Source of the DNA: Motiliproteus coralliicola
Lineage (GTDB): Bacteria > Pseudomonadota > Gammaproteobacteria > Pseudomonadales > Balneatricaceae
Assembly (NCBI RefSeq): GCF_003345655.1
Contig: NZ_QQOH01000006.1
Location: 186,001 to 250,000 of the forward strand
Direction of reading: 5' to 3'
Length of the DNA: 64,000 nt
Part shown: positions 51,265 through 59,344 of the stretch, piece after piece
Position numbering within the stretch: the stretch's first letter is position 1
How the letters are laid out: every line of letters begins with the position of its first letter
Notes under the pieces: generated by a model
Told to the model about the DNA's origin: nothing
Seen by the model: only the letters and a program-made list of their open reading frames with translations
Databases searched by the model: none
Position numbers and translations under genes: made by a program

Positions 51265-51543
51265 TTAATGGCAAGCCAGGCTGCCTTGTTGAACGATCTT
51301 TTCTACTCGATCCTGAAAGCTCGCTCCGGCGACTCGATTCTCCATCACCGCACTGATCTCATCGTCGTTAAGTCGGTCATGGACGTAGTCGGCAAAACAG
51401 CTGCAGCGCTGTTCGGTGGATCCCGTCCCGGCCATACAGGCCTGATAGAAGGGTTCCCAGCTGGGCGGCTGCTGGTTGAAGGTCCGGGTAATGAAGAAAC
51501 CCAGCAGCGCGAAGGCCGCCAAATAGAGGAAAATTCTAGGCAT
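51265..51543 (-). CDS. small exported or membrane-anchored Cys protein
   Basis: 92 residues from ATG 51541-51543 (MPRIFLYLAAFALLGFFITR); an upstream ATG (51576) adds 11 residues. N-terminal hydrophobic segment about 4-19 followed by a periplasmic domain with four Cys (YQACMAGTG, EQRCSCFADYV, SLACH), a pattern that could form two disulfides. No clear ribosome-binding site. Convergent with cysQ. Function unknown. Confidence 0.6.
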   Translation of the reverse strand: MPRIFLYLAAFALLGFFITRTFNQQPPSWEPFYQACMAGTGSTEQRCSCFADYVHDRLNDDEISAVMENRVAGASFQDRVEKIVQQGSLACH

Positions 51544-51690
51544 CGGTGACGAACTTATTCTTATCGGGACCGTCATTTAAGTATGGAATTCATCGCTGTG
51601 GAACACAGCTTTAGTCGAGCTTGCTACAATCGGAAGTGTTGCTGGTCGATCCTACCTCCCAAGCCCATAGGTAAAACCGACCATTTTACT

Positions 51691-51719
51691 ATGACATATG
51701 TCATTTTGGGTGCTATGAT
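51691..51719 (+). promoter_or_regulatory. sodB promoter with overlapping operator palindrome
   Basis: -35 ATGACA (51691-51696), 17-nt spacer, -10 TATGAT (51714-51719), giving an 80-85-nt leader. The perfect 14-bp palindrome ATGACATATGTCAT (51691-51704) covers the -35 and part of the spacer, the usual position of a repressor site. It does not match a Fur box. Confidence 0.65.
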
Positions 51720-51808
51720 CGCGCCAGCAATAAATCCGGAGAGGTTTAGCTGTCTGACAACCTCCGTCGGACACCGAGTGTGTTAGCTATTCAAATAGGA
51801 ACTGAACA

Positions 51809-52390
51809 ATGAGCTTTGAACTACCCCCGCTGCCTTACGCCAAGGACGCCCTGGAGCCCCACATTTCTGCCGAGACTCTGGACTTCCACCACGGCAAGCA
51901 CCATAACACCTATGTGGTTAAGCTGAACGGTCTGGTACCGGGTTCTGAATATGAAGGCAAGAGCCTGGAAGAGATCATCACTTCCGCGCCTGCCGGTGGT
52001 GTGTTCAACAACGCCGCCCAGATCTGGAACCACACCTTCTACTGGCACTGTCTGAGCCCCAACGGTGGTGGCGAGCCTACTGGTGCCGTAGCCGACGCGA
52101 TCAACGCAGCTTTCGGCTCTTTCGAAGATTTTAAGGCCAAGTTCACCGACAGCGCCATCAACAACTTCGGCTCCAGCTGGACCTGGCTGGTTAAGAATGC
52201 CGATGGCAGCCTGGCTATCGTCAACACCAGCAACGCCGGTTGCCCGCTGACCGAAGGTCAGACTCCGCTGCTGACCGTCGACCTGTGGGAGCACGCCTAC
52301 TACATCGACTACCGCAATGTCCGTCCTGACTACATGAACGCCTTCTGGGCGCTGGTCAACTGGGACTTCGTTGCCGAAAACCTGGGCTAA
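51809..52390 (+). CDS. sodB: iron superoxide dismutase
   Basis: Converts superoxide to oxygen and hydrogen peroxide in the cytoplasm. 193 residues. Metal ligands: His in DFHHGKHHNTYV, His in WNHTFYWHC, and Asp/His in VDLWEHAYYIDYRN. Gln in AAQIWNHTFYW and the following Phe/Tyr pattern are characteristic of the Fe-type. Its own promoter and a strong terminator make it monocistronic. Confidence 0.97.
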   Translation: MSFELPPLPYAKDALEPHISAETLDFHHGKHHNTYVVKLNGLVPGSEYEGKSLEEIITSAPAGGVFNNAAQIWNHTFYWHCLSPNGGGEPTGAVADAINAAFGSFEDFKAKFTDSAINNFGSSWTWLVKNADGSLAIVNTSNAGCPLTEGQTPLLTVDLWEHAYYIDYRNVRPDYMNAFWALVNWDFVAENLG

Positions 52391-52405
52391 TTAGCCGCCT
52401 GTTTT

Positions 52406-52440
52406 AAAGCCCGCCTGCTTCCCAGCCGGCGGGCTTTTTT
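52406..52440 (+). terminator. intrinsic terminator after sodB
   Basis: 9-bp stem AAGCCCGCC/GGCGGGCTT (52407-52415 with 52428-52436) followed by TTTT; 16 nt past the sodB stop. Confidence 0.88.
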
Positions 52441-52490
52441 GTGCGCTCCCACGATCAATCGCGGTCGATACCCTGACCTGCCCGGCGAAT

Positions 52491-52531
52491 CTAATCCAAA
52501 TCAAGGCGTAGCAACTAGCAGCTGCTATGCT
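52491..52531 (+). promoter_or_regulatory. putative FNR/DNR-type promoter of nnrS
   Basis: CTAAT-CCAA-ATCAA (52491-52504) resembles the TTGAT-N4-ATCAA box with one perfect and one poor half. A -10 TATGCT follows at 52526-52531, so the box centre would fall near -41.5, the class II activation position. It fits control of nnrS by an FNR/DNR-family regulator, but the left half-site is weak. Confidence 0.4.
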
Positions 52532-52560
52532 GCGTACTCTGCGGAACTTATCCGCTGGTT

Positions 52561-52584
52561 GCTTGCACAACACGTGGTGCAAGC
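52561..52584. repeat. inverted repeat in the nnrS leader
   Basis: Perfect 8-bp arms GCTTGCAC and GTGCAAGC with an 8-bp spacer, 80 bp before nnrS and downstream of the proposed -10. It could be an operator or an RNA hairpin in the leader. Confidence 0.45.
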
Positions 52585-52664
52585 GCCACCAAAATACCTA
52601 AAGAAAGACCCGTCGCTGCATGTCATCCCTTCACGGCGACACCAAGCCATGAGCCTGTTTTAGC

Positions 52665-53858
52665 ATGATCAATATCGAACGCCCCGAAGACCGGATTCCG
52701 CCGGATACGTTCTCCCTGTTTGCGCTGGGGTTCCGCCCCTTTTTCCTATTCTCCGCGATCGTCTCGGTAATTCTGATTCTCCTGTGGCTGCCCTATCTGT
52801 ACGGCCACCTGTCGCTCGCCTCCCACTTCAATCCGCTGATGTGGCATGCCCATGAGATGGTATTCGGTTTTACCACCGGAGTGATCGCGGGCTTTCTGCT
52901 GACCGCTGCGCGCAACTGGACCTCGATGGAAACACCGTCGGGGACCCCGTTGATTCTGATCTTCTCGATCTGGACGCTGGGACGACTGGCCGTCACGGTG
53001 CCTCTGGGTCTGCCTGCCGGCCTTATCGCGGCTATCGACCTGCTGTTTATCCCCAGCGTCATCGCCGGCTTGGCCGGGCCACTGATCAAAGCCCGCAATA
53101 TCCGTAATATCGCCTTTCTGTTCATTCTGGCGTTGCTGTGGTTTGCCAACCTGCTGATGCACCTGGAGCCTTTGGGGGTCAGCAACAGCGCCCGCGCCGG
53201 TACCGACCTGGGCCTGGGTGTGGTGATTCTGGTGATCGTGATCATGGGCGGCCGAGTCATTCCATTCTTTACCCGCAACCCGCTACCCGGCATGACGCCA
53301 CGCAAGTGGGGATGGGTTGAGTTCTGCTCGGTCTTCGGCACCGTGGTGCTGCTGTTTCTTGAGCTGCTGGTGCCGCTGGCGATCATTCCGGCGATCTGGA
53401 GCCTGCTGCTGGGCCTGATCCTGCTGTTGCGGGTCTCCGGCTGGTACGACAAGCGGATCTGGCAGCACCCGATCATCTGGGTACTGCACGTCGCCTACGC
53501 CAGTATCGCGCTGGGCTTTGTGTTCAAGGGCCTTGCGCTGCTGGACTGGGTTCCGGCCAGCACCGCGATCCATATGCTGTCCTACGGCGGTATCGGCCTG
53601 ATCACCCTGGGCATGATGGGACGGGTCTCGCTTGGCCATACCGGTCGGATGCTGCATTTGCCACCATTGACCGTCATGGGCATCAAAGTACTGACGGTAG
53701 GCATTCTGTTCCGACTTGGCGCCACCCTGTTCGGCGGCGCGCTGGGATCGGCGCTACTGGGAATCGCCGCGCTCTGCTGGATCCTGGCGTTTGGCGCTTT
53801 CGCCAAGGAATACCTGCCGTACCTGATTAAACCCCGGATCGACGGCCGACCGGGCTAA
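52665..53858 (+). CDS. nnrS: NnrS family protein
   Basis: 397-residue polytopic membrane protein with about twelve hydrophobic segments. Family features: ALGFRPFFLF near the N-terminus, MWHAHEMVFGFTTGVIAGFLLTAARNW with His ligands for heme/copper, GGRVIPFFTRN and SYGGIGLITLGMMGRVSLGHTGR. NnrS relieves nitrosative stress and iron-nitrosyl formation under denitrifying conditions. No other denitrification gene is in the window. Confidence 0.93.
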   Translation: MINIERPEDRIPPDTFSLFALGFRPFFLFSAIVSVILILLWLPYLYGHLSLASHFNPLMWHAHEMVFGFTTGVIAGFLLTAARNWTSMETPSGTPLILIFSIWTLGRLAVTVPLGLPAGLIAAIDLLFIPSVIAGLAGPLIKARNIRNIAFLFILALLWFANLLMHLEPLGVSNSARAGTDLGLGVVILVIVIMGGRVIPFFTRNPLPGMTPRKWGWVEFCSVFGTVVLLFLELLVPLAIIPAIWSLLLGLILLLRVSGWYDKRIWQHPIIWVLHVAYASIALGFVFKGLALLDWVPASTAIHMLSYGGIGLITLGMMGRVSLGHTGRMLHLPPLTVMGIKVLTVGILFRLGATLFGGALGSALLGIAALCWILAFGAFAKEYLPYLIKPRIDGRPG

Positions 53859-53866
53859 CACCGGTT

Positions 53867-53894
53867 TTTACAGACTTGGCCGGACCGCTATAAT
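53867..53894 (+). promoter_or_regulatory. promoter of the four-TM protein
   Basis: -35 TTTACA (53867-53872), 16-nt spacer, perfect -10 TATAAT (53889-53894), 66 nt upstream of the ATG at 53960. So this gene need not depend on nnrS. Confidence 0.6.
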
Positions 53895-53959
53895 AGCCCC
53901 TTTTTAATTCGGGCCAGCGGACCGGCTATCCGGTTCTGACAGGAACACATCGCATCGTT

Positions 53960-54478
53960 ATGGGTCTACTTGCTGTTATCTGGGGGATGGGGGGCATCCT
54001 GACCCTGTTTGGATTCGCCATCGTTAGGCTGAGCCAGGTCGGCCTAGATGCCTGGTCGGTGCCGTTCGAGTGGCATCACTGGCTGATTACCGTCGTTTGG
54101 GTAATCTTTATGGCCTACAACGAGGGCTATAAAGGGTTTCAAAAAGGGTTTTCTCCCCGGGTGGCCGCCCGAATTGCCTATCTCTACCGCAATCCTGCTC
54201 CGCTGCATCTTCTGCTGGCGCCGGTATTCTGCATGGGCTATTTCCATATCAGCCGCAAGCGCCAGATCATCACCTTCGCCCTGACGCTGACGATCATCGG
54301 CCTGGTTCAAGCCGTCTCGCTGCTGGATCAACCCTGGCGAGGGATAGTCGATCTGGGTGTCGTTATCGGCCTGACCTGGGGCATCATCAGCCTGGCGCTG
54401 TTTACCTATCAGGCCTTTACCCAGGCCGATTACCCCCATTCTCCGGATATTCCCGCGGAACTGTCGGCCCGAGCTTAG
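53960..54478 (+). CDS. conserved hypothetical four-TM protein
   Basis: 172-residue membrane protein with hydrophobic segments at about 3-23, 40-54, 80-95, 105-122 and 130-150. Characteristic residues include VWVIFMAYNEGYKGFQKGFSPR in a cytoplasmic or periplasmic loop and LHLLLAPVFCMGYFH. I recognise it only as a conserved gammaproteobacterial unknown. It is downstream of nnrS with its own promoter. Confidence 0.8.
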   Translation: MGLLAVIWGMGGILTLFGFAIVRLSQVGLDAWSVPFEWHHWLITVVWVIFMAYNEGYKGFQKGFSPRVAARIAYLYRNPAPLHLLLAPVFCMGYFHISRKRQIITFALTLTIIGLVQAVSLLDQPWRGIVDLGVVIGLTWGIISLALFTYQAFTQADYPHSPDIPAELSARA

Positions 54479-54644
54479 GGCCGCCAACCGACCTCTTTTC
54501 TCTGCGGTTCAAAAGAACGGGCTCTATAACGGCAAGTGCTTTTTCAGACAGGTTGAGAAGGTCTAGGCTTTGGTTGAATCGCCTTGAGCACTATCGGCCG
54601 TCATAAAGCCCGTTGTAAACCGTACTGATTAATCGACCGCCGAC

Positions 54645-55160
54645 TCAGTAGCGACCGCCGCGCTTGCCGAAACGCTGCTCCAGCTCGGCAAACTCCTGCT
54701 GCTGCTCCGGAGTCAGGATCGAATACAGATCGGCCTTGTACTGGGCTCGCTCCATTATCCGATCGGCCATCACCTGGGCACGCTCTTTGGCCAGTTTCTC
54801 TACCTGTTCGGTATAGTCGGCGGCATTGGGATCGAGCGCCCGCCACTGATCGCGCATCGGCTCACGATTCTCGTAAGCATCACGCATGCCGTCATATTTC
54901 TTCGCCATCAATACGGAGATCTGCTCGCGCTGCTCAGTGGTCAGTTCCAGCTTGCGGTCTAGCTTATCCAGCATCCGTTCCTGCATGCGCTCCGGGTCAC
55001 CTTTACCCCAACGCTTGCCATCATGATCGCCAAAACCCCACTTACCGCCTTTACCGCCGCAATCTTTGCCGTAACCGTCGCCATAACCATCGGCCAAGGT
55101 CAGGGCCGCGCCGCCACTCAGAGCAACTACCGCTGCCACCATTGCAATCTGCTTTTTCAT
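54645..55160 (-). CDS. CpxP/Spy-family periplasmic protein
   Basis: 171 residues with a signal peptide (about 1-23, ending AALTLA). A Gly/Asp/Lys-rich linker follows (24-55), then an all-helical domain with the two LTxxQ motifs of the family: LELTTEQREQI and SILTPEQQQEF. Such proteins are envelope-stress chaperones or inhibitors of CpxA. Divergent from cpxR-cpxA, the typical cpxP arrangement. The glycine/aspartate linker is not in E. coli CpxP. Confidence 0.9.
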   Translation of the reverse strand: MKKQIAMVAAVVALSGGAALTLADGYGDGYGKDCGGKGGKWGFGDHDGKRWGKGDPERMQERMLDKLDRKLELTTEQREQISVLMAKKYDGMRDAYENREPMRDQWRALDPNAADYTEQVEKLAKERAQVMADRIMERAQYKADLYSILTPEQQQEFAELEQRFGKRGGRY

Positions 55161-55238
55161 TGTTCGTTCCTCGTTGGGATCACTATTAAGTACGGTTTCC
55201 AGTCTATCGAGCCGAATGCAAAGCAGAGTCAGGACGGT

Positions 55239-55274
55239 GTAAAGTTTGCGTAAAGAGCCCTAAGGCGCTGTAAA
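55239..55274. promoter_or_regulatory. CpxR-type binding sites (three GTAAA repeats)
   Basis: Three direct GTAAA repeats at 55239-55243, 55250-55254 and 55270-55274. The spacings, 11 and 20 bp start to start, are near whole helical turns. E. coli CpxR binds GTAAA-N(4-8)-GTAAA, so the first two fit. They lie between the divergent cpxP-like gene and cpxR, indicating autoregulation of both. Confidence 0.65.
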
Positions 55275-55345
55275 GCTGTGTCAGAATACAACCTGTGCCA
55301 TTGGGCCCTGATCTGGCCCTGTTAGATGGGTAGTAGGAAGTCATA

Positions 55346-56065
55346 ATGGAAAAGATTCTGCTGGTTGATGATGATCTAGAGCTGTGCCAGATGTTGGCGG
55401 AGTTTATGGAGCTCGAAGGCTTCAGCGTCGACCAGGTCCACGACGGCGAACAGGCACTACAGCAAGCAGCCCGACAACAGTATGCGGTAATCATTCTTGA
55501 TGTGATGATGCCGACCCTCAATGGCTTCGACACCCTCAAACAGCTGCGCGGCGGCTCCGGCGACGAAGCCCGCACCCCGGTGCTGATGATGTCGGCCCGT
55601 GGTGAAGAGGTGGACCGGATCGTCGGCCTCGAGATCGGCGCCGACGACTACCTGCCCAAACCCTGTAGCCCACGCGAACTGGTGGCCCGAATTCGCGCGA
55701 TTATTCGCCGGGTCGCGCTGGAGAACGGCGGCAGCAGCAACAACGATGACAACCTGTTGAGCTACGCCGGCTTGAAGCTGAATCGACAGGATTTCAGCGC
55801 CAGCGCCAACGACCACCCGCTGGCACTGACCCAGACCGAATTCCGTATCCTCGAGTGCCTGCTCGACCATGCCGACCGGCTGGTCACCAAGCAGAACCTG
55901 ACCCGTTATGCCCTGAACCGCAATCTAGGGCCCTACGATCGCAGCATCGATATGCACCTGAGTAACTTGCGCAAGAAGCTCAGCCAGACCGAGGGCTGCC
56001 ATATCCAGATCCAAACCGTACGTGGCTCCGGCTACCGCCTGTTCGATCGGCCCCGCGATGCGTAG
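55346..56065 (+). CDS. cpxR: CpxR-like response regulator
   Basis: 239-residue OmpR/PhoB-type regulator. Receiver: MEKILLVDDDLEL, phospho-acceptor D52 (IILDVMMP), switch Ser in MMSARG, and K105 in YLPKPCSPRELV. The winged helix (about 140-235) has LTQTEFRILECLL and LGPYDRSIDMHLSNLRKKL, strongly CpxR-like. It overlaps cpxA by 8 nt. Confidence 0.94.
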   Translation: MEKILLVDDDLELCQMLAEFMELEGFSVDQVHDGEQALQQAARQQYAVIILDVMMPTLNGFDTLKQLRGGSGDEARTPVLMMSARGEEVDRIVGLEIGADDYLPKPCSPRELVARIRAIIRRVALENGGSSNNDDNLLSYAGLKLNRQDFSASANDHPLALTQTEFRILECLLDHADRLVTKQNLTRYALNRNLGPYDRSIDMHLSNLRKKLSQTEGCHIQIQTVRGSGYRLFDRPRDA

Positions 56066-57518
56066 TCTGTACCTCAAGATATTCCTCGCCTCCTGGCTGA
56101 TGATGCTGCTGGTGGTCGGCTGCAATATGCTGGTGACCTGGACCCTGGCACGCCAGTTTGAAGATTCCGAGGGTCGGACTCAGACCCTGAGCAGCTATGC
56201 CAGCCAGGCAATGGAGCAGTTCGCCACTGGCGGCCCTATGGGCCTACAGCGTTGGCGCGAACAACTCAAACTCAAAACAGGGCTGAAAGTCGTTCTGCTC
56301 GACGATCGCGGACTAAGCCTGACCGGTGAACCCCTTCCTCCCTGGCTGCTGGATAAGTTATTCCGTTTCGGTCGCCAGCCGATGCAAAGCGAGGATGCCG
56401 AGTCCTGTACCGATGACGATGACCACGACCATGACCGTCATTCCAACGAATACCGGCGCGGTGACGATGACCATAAATACCGCAAGGATAAGCGCGACTG
56501 GATAGGTAGAGACGACTGGAAAGACAAGCGTTTTCCTCGATTTCGTCCAGCCGTGCTGCCAATGCAATACAACGGCCAGCGCTACCTGTTTGTGGTCATG
56601 AATCCAAGAGAGCTGTTGGAGCACCTCTACTCCGGCCCTCAACTGGCCTGGCGGATCGGTCTGACCCTGCTGCTGGTCGGCTTGTTGTCATTCCTGATGG
56701 CCCGCTACCTGATCAGCCCGATTCGACAACTGCAGCGAACCAGCCAGAAGCTGGCCGAGGGCCAACTCGATAGCCGGGTCGGCGACACGGTCAGCGGCCG
56801 CAAGGACGAGCTGGGGCAGCTGGGTCAGGACTTCGATCGCATGGCCGAACGGATCCAATCCCTGGTGCAGGGCCAGCAGCAACTGCTGCGCGATGTTTCC
56901 CACGAGCTGCGCACCCCACTGGCCAGACAGCGGGTAGCACTGGAGCTGGCCCGCAAACAGCTCGGTGAAGATGCCAGCCTGGACCGAATCGAGAAGCAGG
57001 CCGAACAACTTGACCAGTTGATCGACGAGATCCTGATGCTGGCGCGCCTCGACGCCCGGGCCGAAACCGAGCCCAAGACACCGATCGACCTGGACCAGCT
57101 GCTGCAAGAGCTGACCGAAGAGTTCAATCTGGATCAGGCCCGGGTCGACTATCGCAGTGATGGCGCCGTCAGCCTGGCGATCGAGCCCCGACTGATCCGT
57201 CGCGCGGTCGCCAACGGGCTCAGCAATGCGCTGAAGTACTCCCAGGATCAGGTCGAATTGAGTCTAAGCATCGGTGACAACGACATCCTGATTCAGATAG
57301 CCGACCGGGGGCCTGGTATCGAACCGGAGATGTTGGAGAAGATCTTCGAGCCGTTCGTGCGCACCGACAAGGCCCGTAGTCGCCAACAAGGCGGCTGGGG
57401 ACTGGGGCTGGCGATTGCCGCTCGGGCCGTGGCCCAACATCAGGGCCGCATCAGCGCCCGCAATCGTGACGATGGAGGCTTGATCCTAGCGATCCAGCTG
57501 CCACGCCAATCAAGCTGA
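56058..57518 (+). CDS. cpxA: CpxA-like sensor histidine kinase with Asp/His-rich sensor loop
   Basis: 486 residues from ATG 56058. TM1 about 8-30, periplasmic sensor 31-196, TM2 about 197-219, HAMP, HisKA with H282 in RDVSHELRTPL, N-box with N390, G1 DRGPGIEPE, G2 GGWGLGLAIA. The sensor contains a hydrophilic insert at about 112-155 with a four-Asp run, DDHDHDRHS and GDDDHKYRK: four His, one Cys and many Asp. E. coli CpxA has no such block, so metal binding is possible. Confidence 0.93.
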   Translation: MRSLYLKIFLASWLMMLLVVGCNMLVTWTLARQFEDSEGRTQTLSSYASQAMEQFATGGPMGLQRWREQLKLKTGLKVVLLDDRGLSLTGEPLPPWLLDKLFRFGRQPMQSEDAESCTDDDDHDHDRHSNEYRRGDDDHKYRKDKRDWIGRDDWKDKRFPRFRPAVLPMQYNGQRYLFVVMNPRELLEHLYSGPQLAWRIGLTLLLVGLLSFLMARYLISPIRQLQRTSQKLAEGQLDSRVGDTVSGRKDELGQLGQDFDRMAERIQSLVQGQQQLLRDVSHELRTPLARQRVALELARKQLGEDASLDRIEKQAEQLDQLIDEILMLARLDARAETEPKTPIDLDQLLQELTEEFNLDQARVDYRSDGAVSLAIEPRLIRRAVANGLSNALKYSQDQVELSLSIGDNDILIQIADRGPGIEPEMLEKIFEPFVRTDKARSRQQGGWGLGLAIAARAVAQHQGRISARNRDDGGLILAIQLPRQSS

Positions 57519-57608
57519 AACTGAAACAGTCGGTATCAAGGTTGAGATTGGCGGTAGCGGCCTTGGCCGCCACCGTGATGGTGCGATATTGACGCAATCC
57601 GTCGCTGA

Positions 57609-59120
57609 TTAGTTCAGGAACAGCTGATAGGCCGGGTTATCGGTCTCTTCCCAGAAGTGGTAACCGATCTCGGCCAGGAAGTCCTGAACCTTACCGCGAT
57701 CCTCCTCAGGCACCTGCAGACCCACCAGCACCCGGCCATAGGCTGCACCGTGATTGCGGTAATGGAACAGTGAGATGTTCCAGCGACCACCGATCTTGTT
57801 CAGGAACCGCATCAGCGCTCCGGGACGCTCCGGGAATTCGAACCGGTAGATCACCTCATCCTGCATCCCAACAGGCGCATGTCCGCCAACCATATAGCGC
57901 ACATGCAGCTTGGCGGTTTCGTTATCGGACAGATCCGCCACTTCGTCCAGATGCTCGCCCAATGCCGACAGCAGCTCATCACGCTCTCCCGGCTTGATCT
58001 GAACACCGGCGAAGACCACCGCTTCGCTGTTGTCGCTGTAGCGGTAGTTGAACTCGGTGATATTGCGCTGCCCCAGGGTCTGGCAGAACTGCTTGAAGCT
58101 GCCGGGACGCTCCGGAATCTTGGCGGCGATGATCGCCTCGCGCTGCTCACCCAGCTCGGCCCGCTCCGATACATGGCGCAGGCGGTCAAAATTCACGTTG
58201 GCACCGGAATCGATCGCGATCAGCGTCTTGCCCTCGATCCCTTCGCGAGCCACGTATTTCTTCAGGCCGGCCAGTCCCAACGCCCCGGAAGGCTCGGTGA
58301 CGGAACGGGTATCGTCGAAGATATCTTTGATCGAGGCACAGATCTCATCGGTGGTGACGGTGATCACCTCGTCCACGTAGTTGCGGCAGATATCGAAGGT
58401 GGTCTCGCCGATCTGCGCCACCGCGGTACCGTCGGCAAAGATACCGACCTGGTCCAGCTTGACCCGCTCGTTGGCATCCATCGCCGCCTTCAGGCAGGCC
58501 GACTCTTCCGATTCGACCCCGATCACCTTGATCTCGGGCCGCAGGTATTTGATATAGACGGCAATACCGGCGATCAGGCCACCGCCGCCGACGGGCACAA
58601 AGATCGCATGGATCGGACCGCTGCGCTGACGCAGCAGCTCCATGCCGATGGTGCCCTGACCGGCGATCACATCGGGGTCGTCGTAGGGATGGACATATAC
58701 CAGTCCCTGCTCGTCGACCAGCTTCTGGGAATGGGCAAAGGCCTCGTCGAAGGTATCACCGTGCAGCACCACCTTGGCGCCCCGGGCGCGGACCGAGTTG
58801 ACCTTGATGTCCGGGGTGGTCTTCGGCATCACGATGGTGGCCTTAACCCCCATCACCTTGGCCGACAGCGCCAAGCCCTGGGCGTGGTTTCCGGCGGAGG
58901 CGGCGACCACCCCGCAGGCACGCTGCTCATCACTCAACTGCGCCATCTTGTTGTAGGCGCCGCGAAGCTTGAAGGAGAATACCGGCTGCAGATCTTCGCG
59001 CTTGAGCAACACCTGATTGTTCAAGCGCGACGAAATCGACGCCGCTTCATCCAGTGGCGTTTCCTTGGCGATCTCGTAGACCCGGGCTTGAAGAATCTTC
59101 TTGATATATTGGTGCGGCAT
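57609..59120 (-). CDS. ilvA: threonine ammonia-lyase, biosynthetic
   Basis: PLP enzyme that makes 2-oxobutanoate for isoleucine. 503 residues. Catalytic K51 is in QPVFSFKLRGAYNK; VVAASAGNHAQGLALSA and VPVGGGGLIAG bind PLP. The C-terminal 170 residues hold two ACT-like regulatory domains (ERPGSFKQFCQTLG, ERPGALMRFLNKIG), typical of the isoleucine-inhibited form. A terminator-like structure lies in its leader. Divergent from rpiA. Confidence 0.97.
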   Translation of the reverse strand: MPHQYIKKILQARVYEIAKETPLDEAASISSRLNNQVLLKREDLQPVFSFKLRGAYNKMAQLSDEQRACGVVAASAGNHAQGLALSAKVMGVKATIVMPKTTPDIKVNSVRARGAKVVLHGDTFDEAFAHSQKLVDEQGLVYVHPYDDPDVIAGQGTIGMELLRQRSGPIHAIFVPVGGGGLIAGIAVYIKYLRPEIKVIGVESEESACLKAAMDANERVKLDQVGIFADGTAVAQIGETTFDICRNYVDEVITVTTDEICASIKDIFDDTRSVTEPSGALGLAGLKKYVAREGIEGKTLIAIDSGANVNFDRLRHVSERAELGEQREAIIAAKIPERPGSFKQFCQTLGQRNITEFNYRYSDNSEAVVFAGVQIKPGERDELLSALGEHLDEVADLSDNETAKLHVRYMVGGHAPVGMQDEVIYRFEFPERPGALMRFLNKIGGRWNISLFHYRNHGAAYGRVLVGLQVPEEDRGKVQDFLAEIGYHFWEETDNPAYQLFLN

Positions 59121-59170
59121 AATCGGTTTGGCGTCGTCCTGCGCGGTTTAGGTTATTGATCAAGTAACTG

Positions 59171-59216
59171 AATAAAAACAAAGCCCTGTAAAAAGCTCTT
59201 AAGAGAGCCACAGGGC
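59171..59216 (-). terminator. terminator-like structure in the ilvA leader
   Basis: Minus strand: outer 7-bp stem GCCCTGT/ACAGGGC (59210-59216 with 59183-59189) enclosing an inner 5-bp stem (59204-59208 with 59195-59199), then TTTGTTTTTATT (59171-59182). It lies 51 nt before the ilvA start, so it is either an attenuator of ilvA or the end of a short upstream transcript. Confidence 0.6.
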
Positions 59217-59300
59217 GGCCTTCCATAGTAATCACTCACCCCGGCGGCGTCCACCGTCCAATCGTTGATCGACATGCTACAACCGACGCCCGAGGCCACG

Positions 59301-59306
59301 TATAAT
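59301..59306 (+). promoter_or_regulatory. rpiA promoter -10
   Basis: A perfect TATAAT about 39 nt before the rpiA start. No good -35 at 16-18 bp, so it may need an activator. Confidence 0.4.
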
Positions 59307-59344
59307 GCGGCTCTTCAACCCAGCCCGATAGAGACTCAGACTCC

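Noticed and set aside
51661..51720. Fur box at sodB
   Set aside because: The palindrome there lacks the GATAAT hexamer repeats of Fur sites.
57539..57600. GC-rich dyad between cpxA and ilvA as terminator
   Set aside because: The stem is imperfect and no U-tract follows on either strand.
59047..59235. 62-residue minus-strand ORF across the ilvA leader as leader peptide
   Set aside because: It runs past the terminator and into ilvA, and has no run of Ile/Val/Leu control codons before the structure.
59155..59275. 40-residue ORF (starting ATG 59273-59275) before ilvA as attenuator peptide
   Set aside because: No ribosome-binding site and no branched-chain codon cluster at the usual place.
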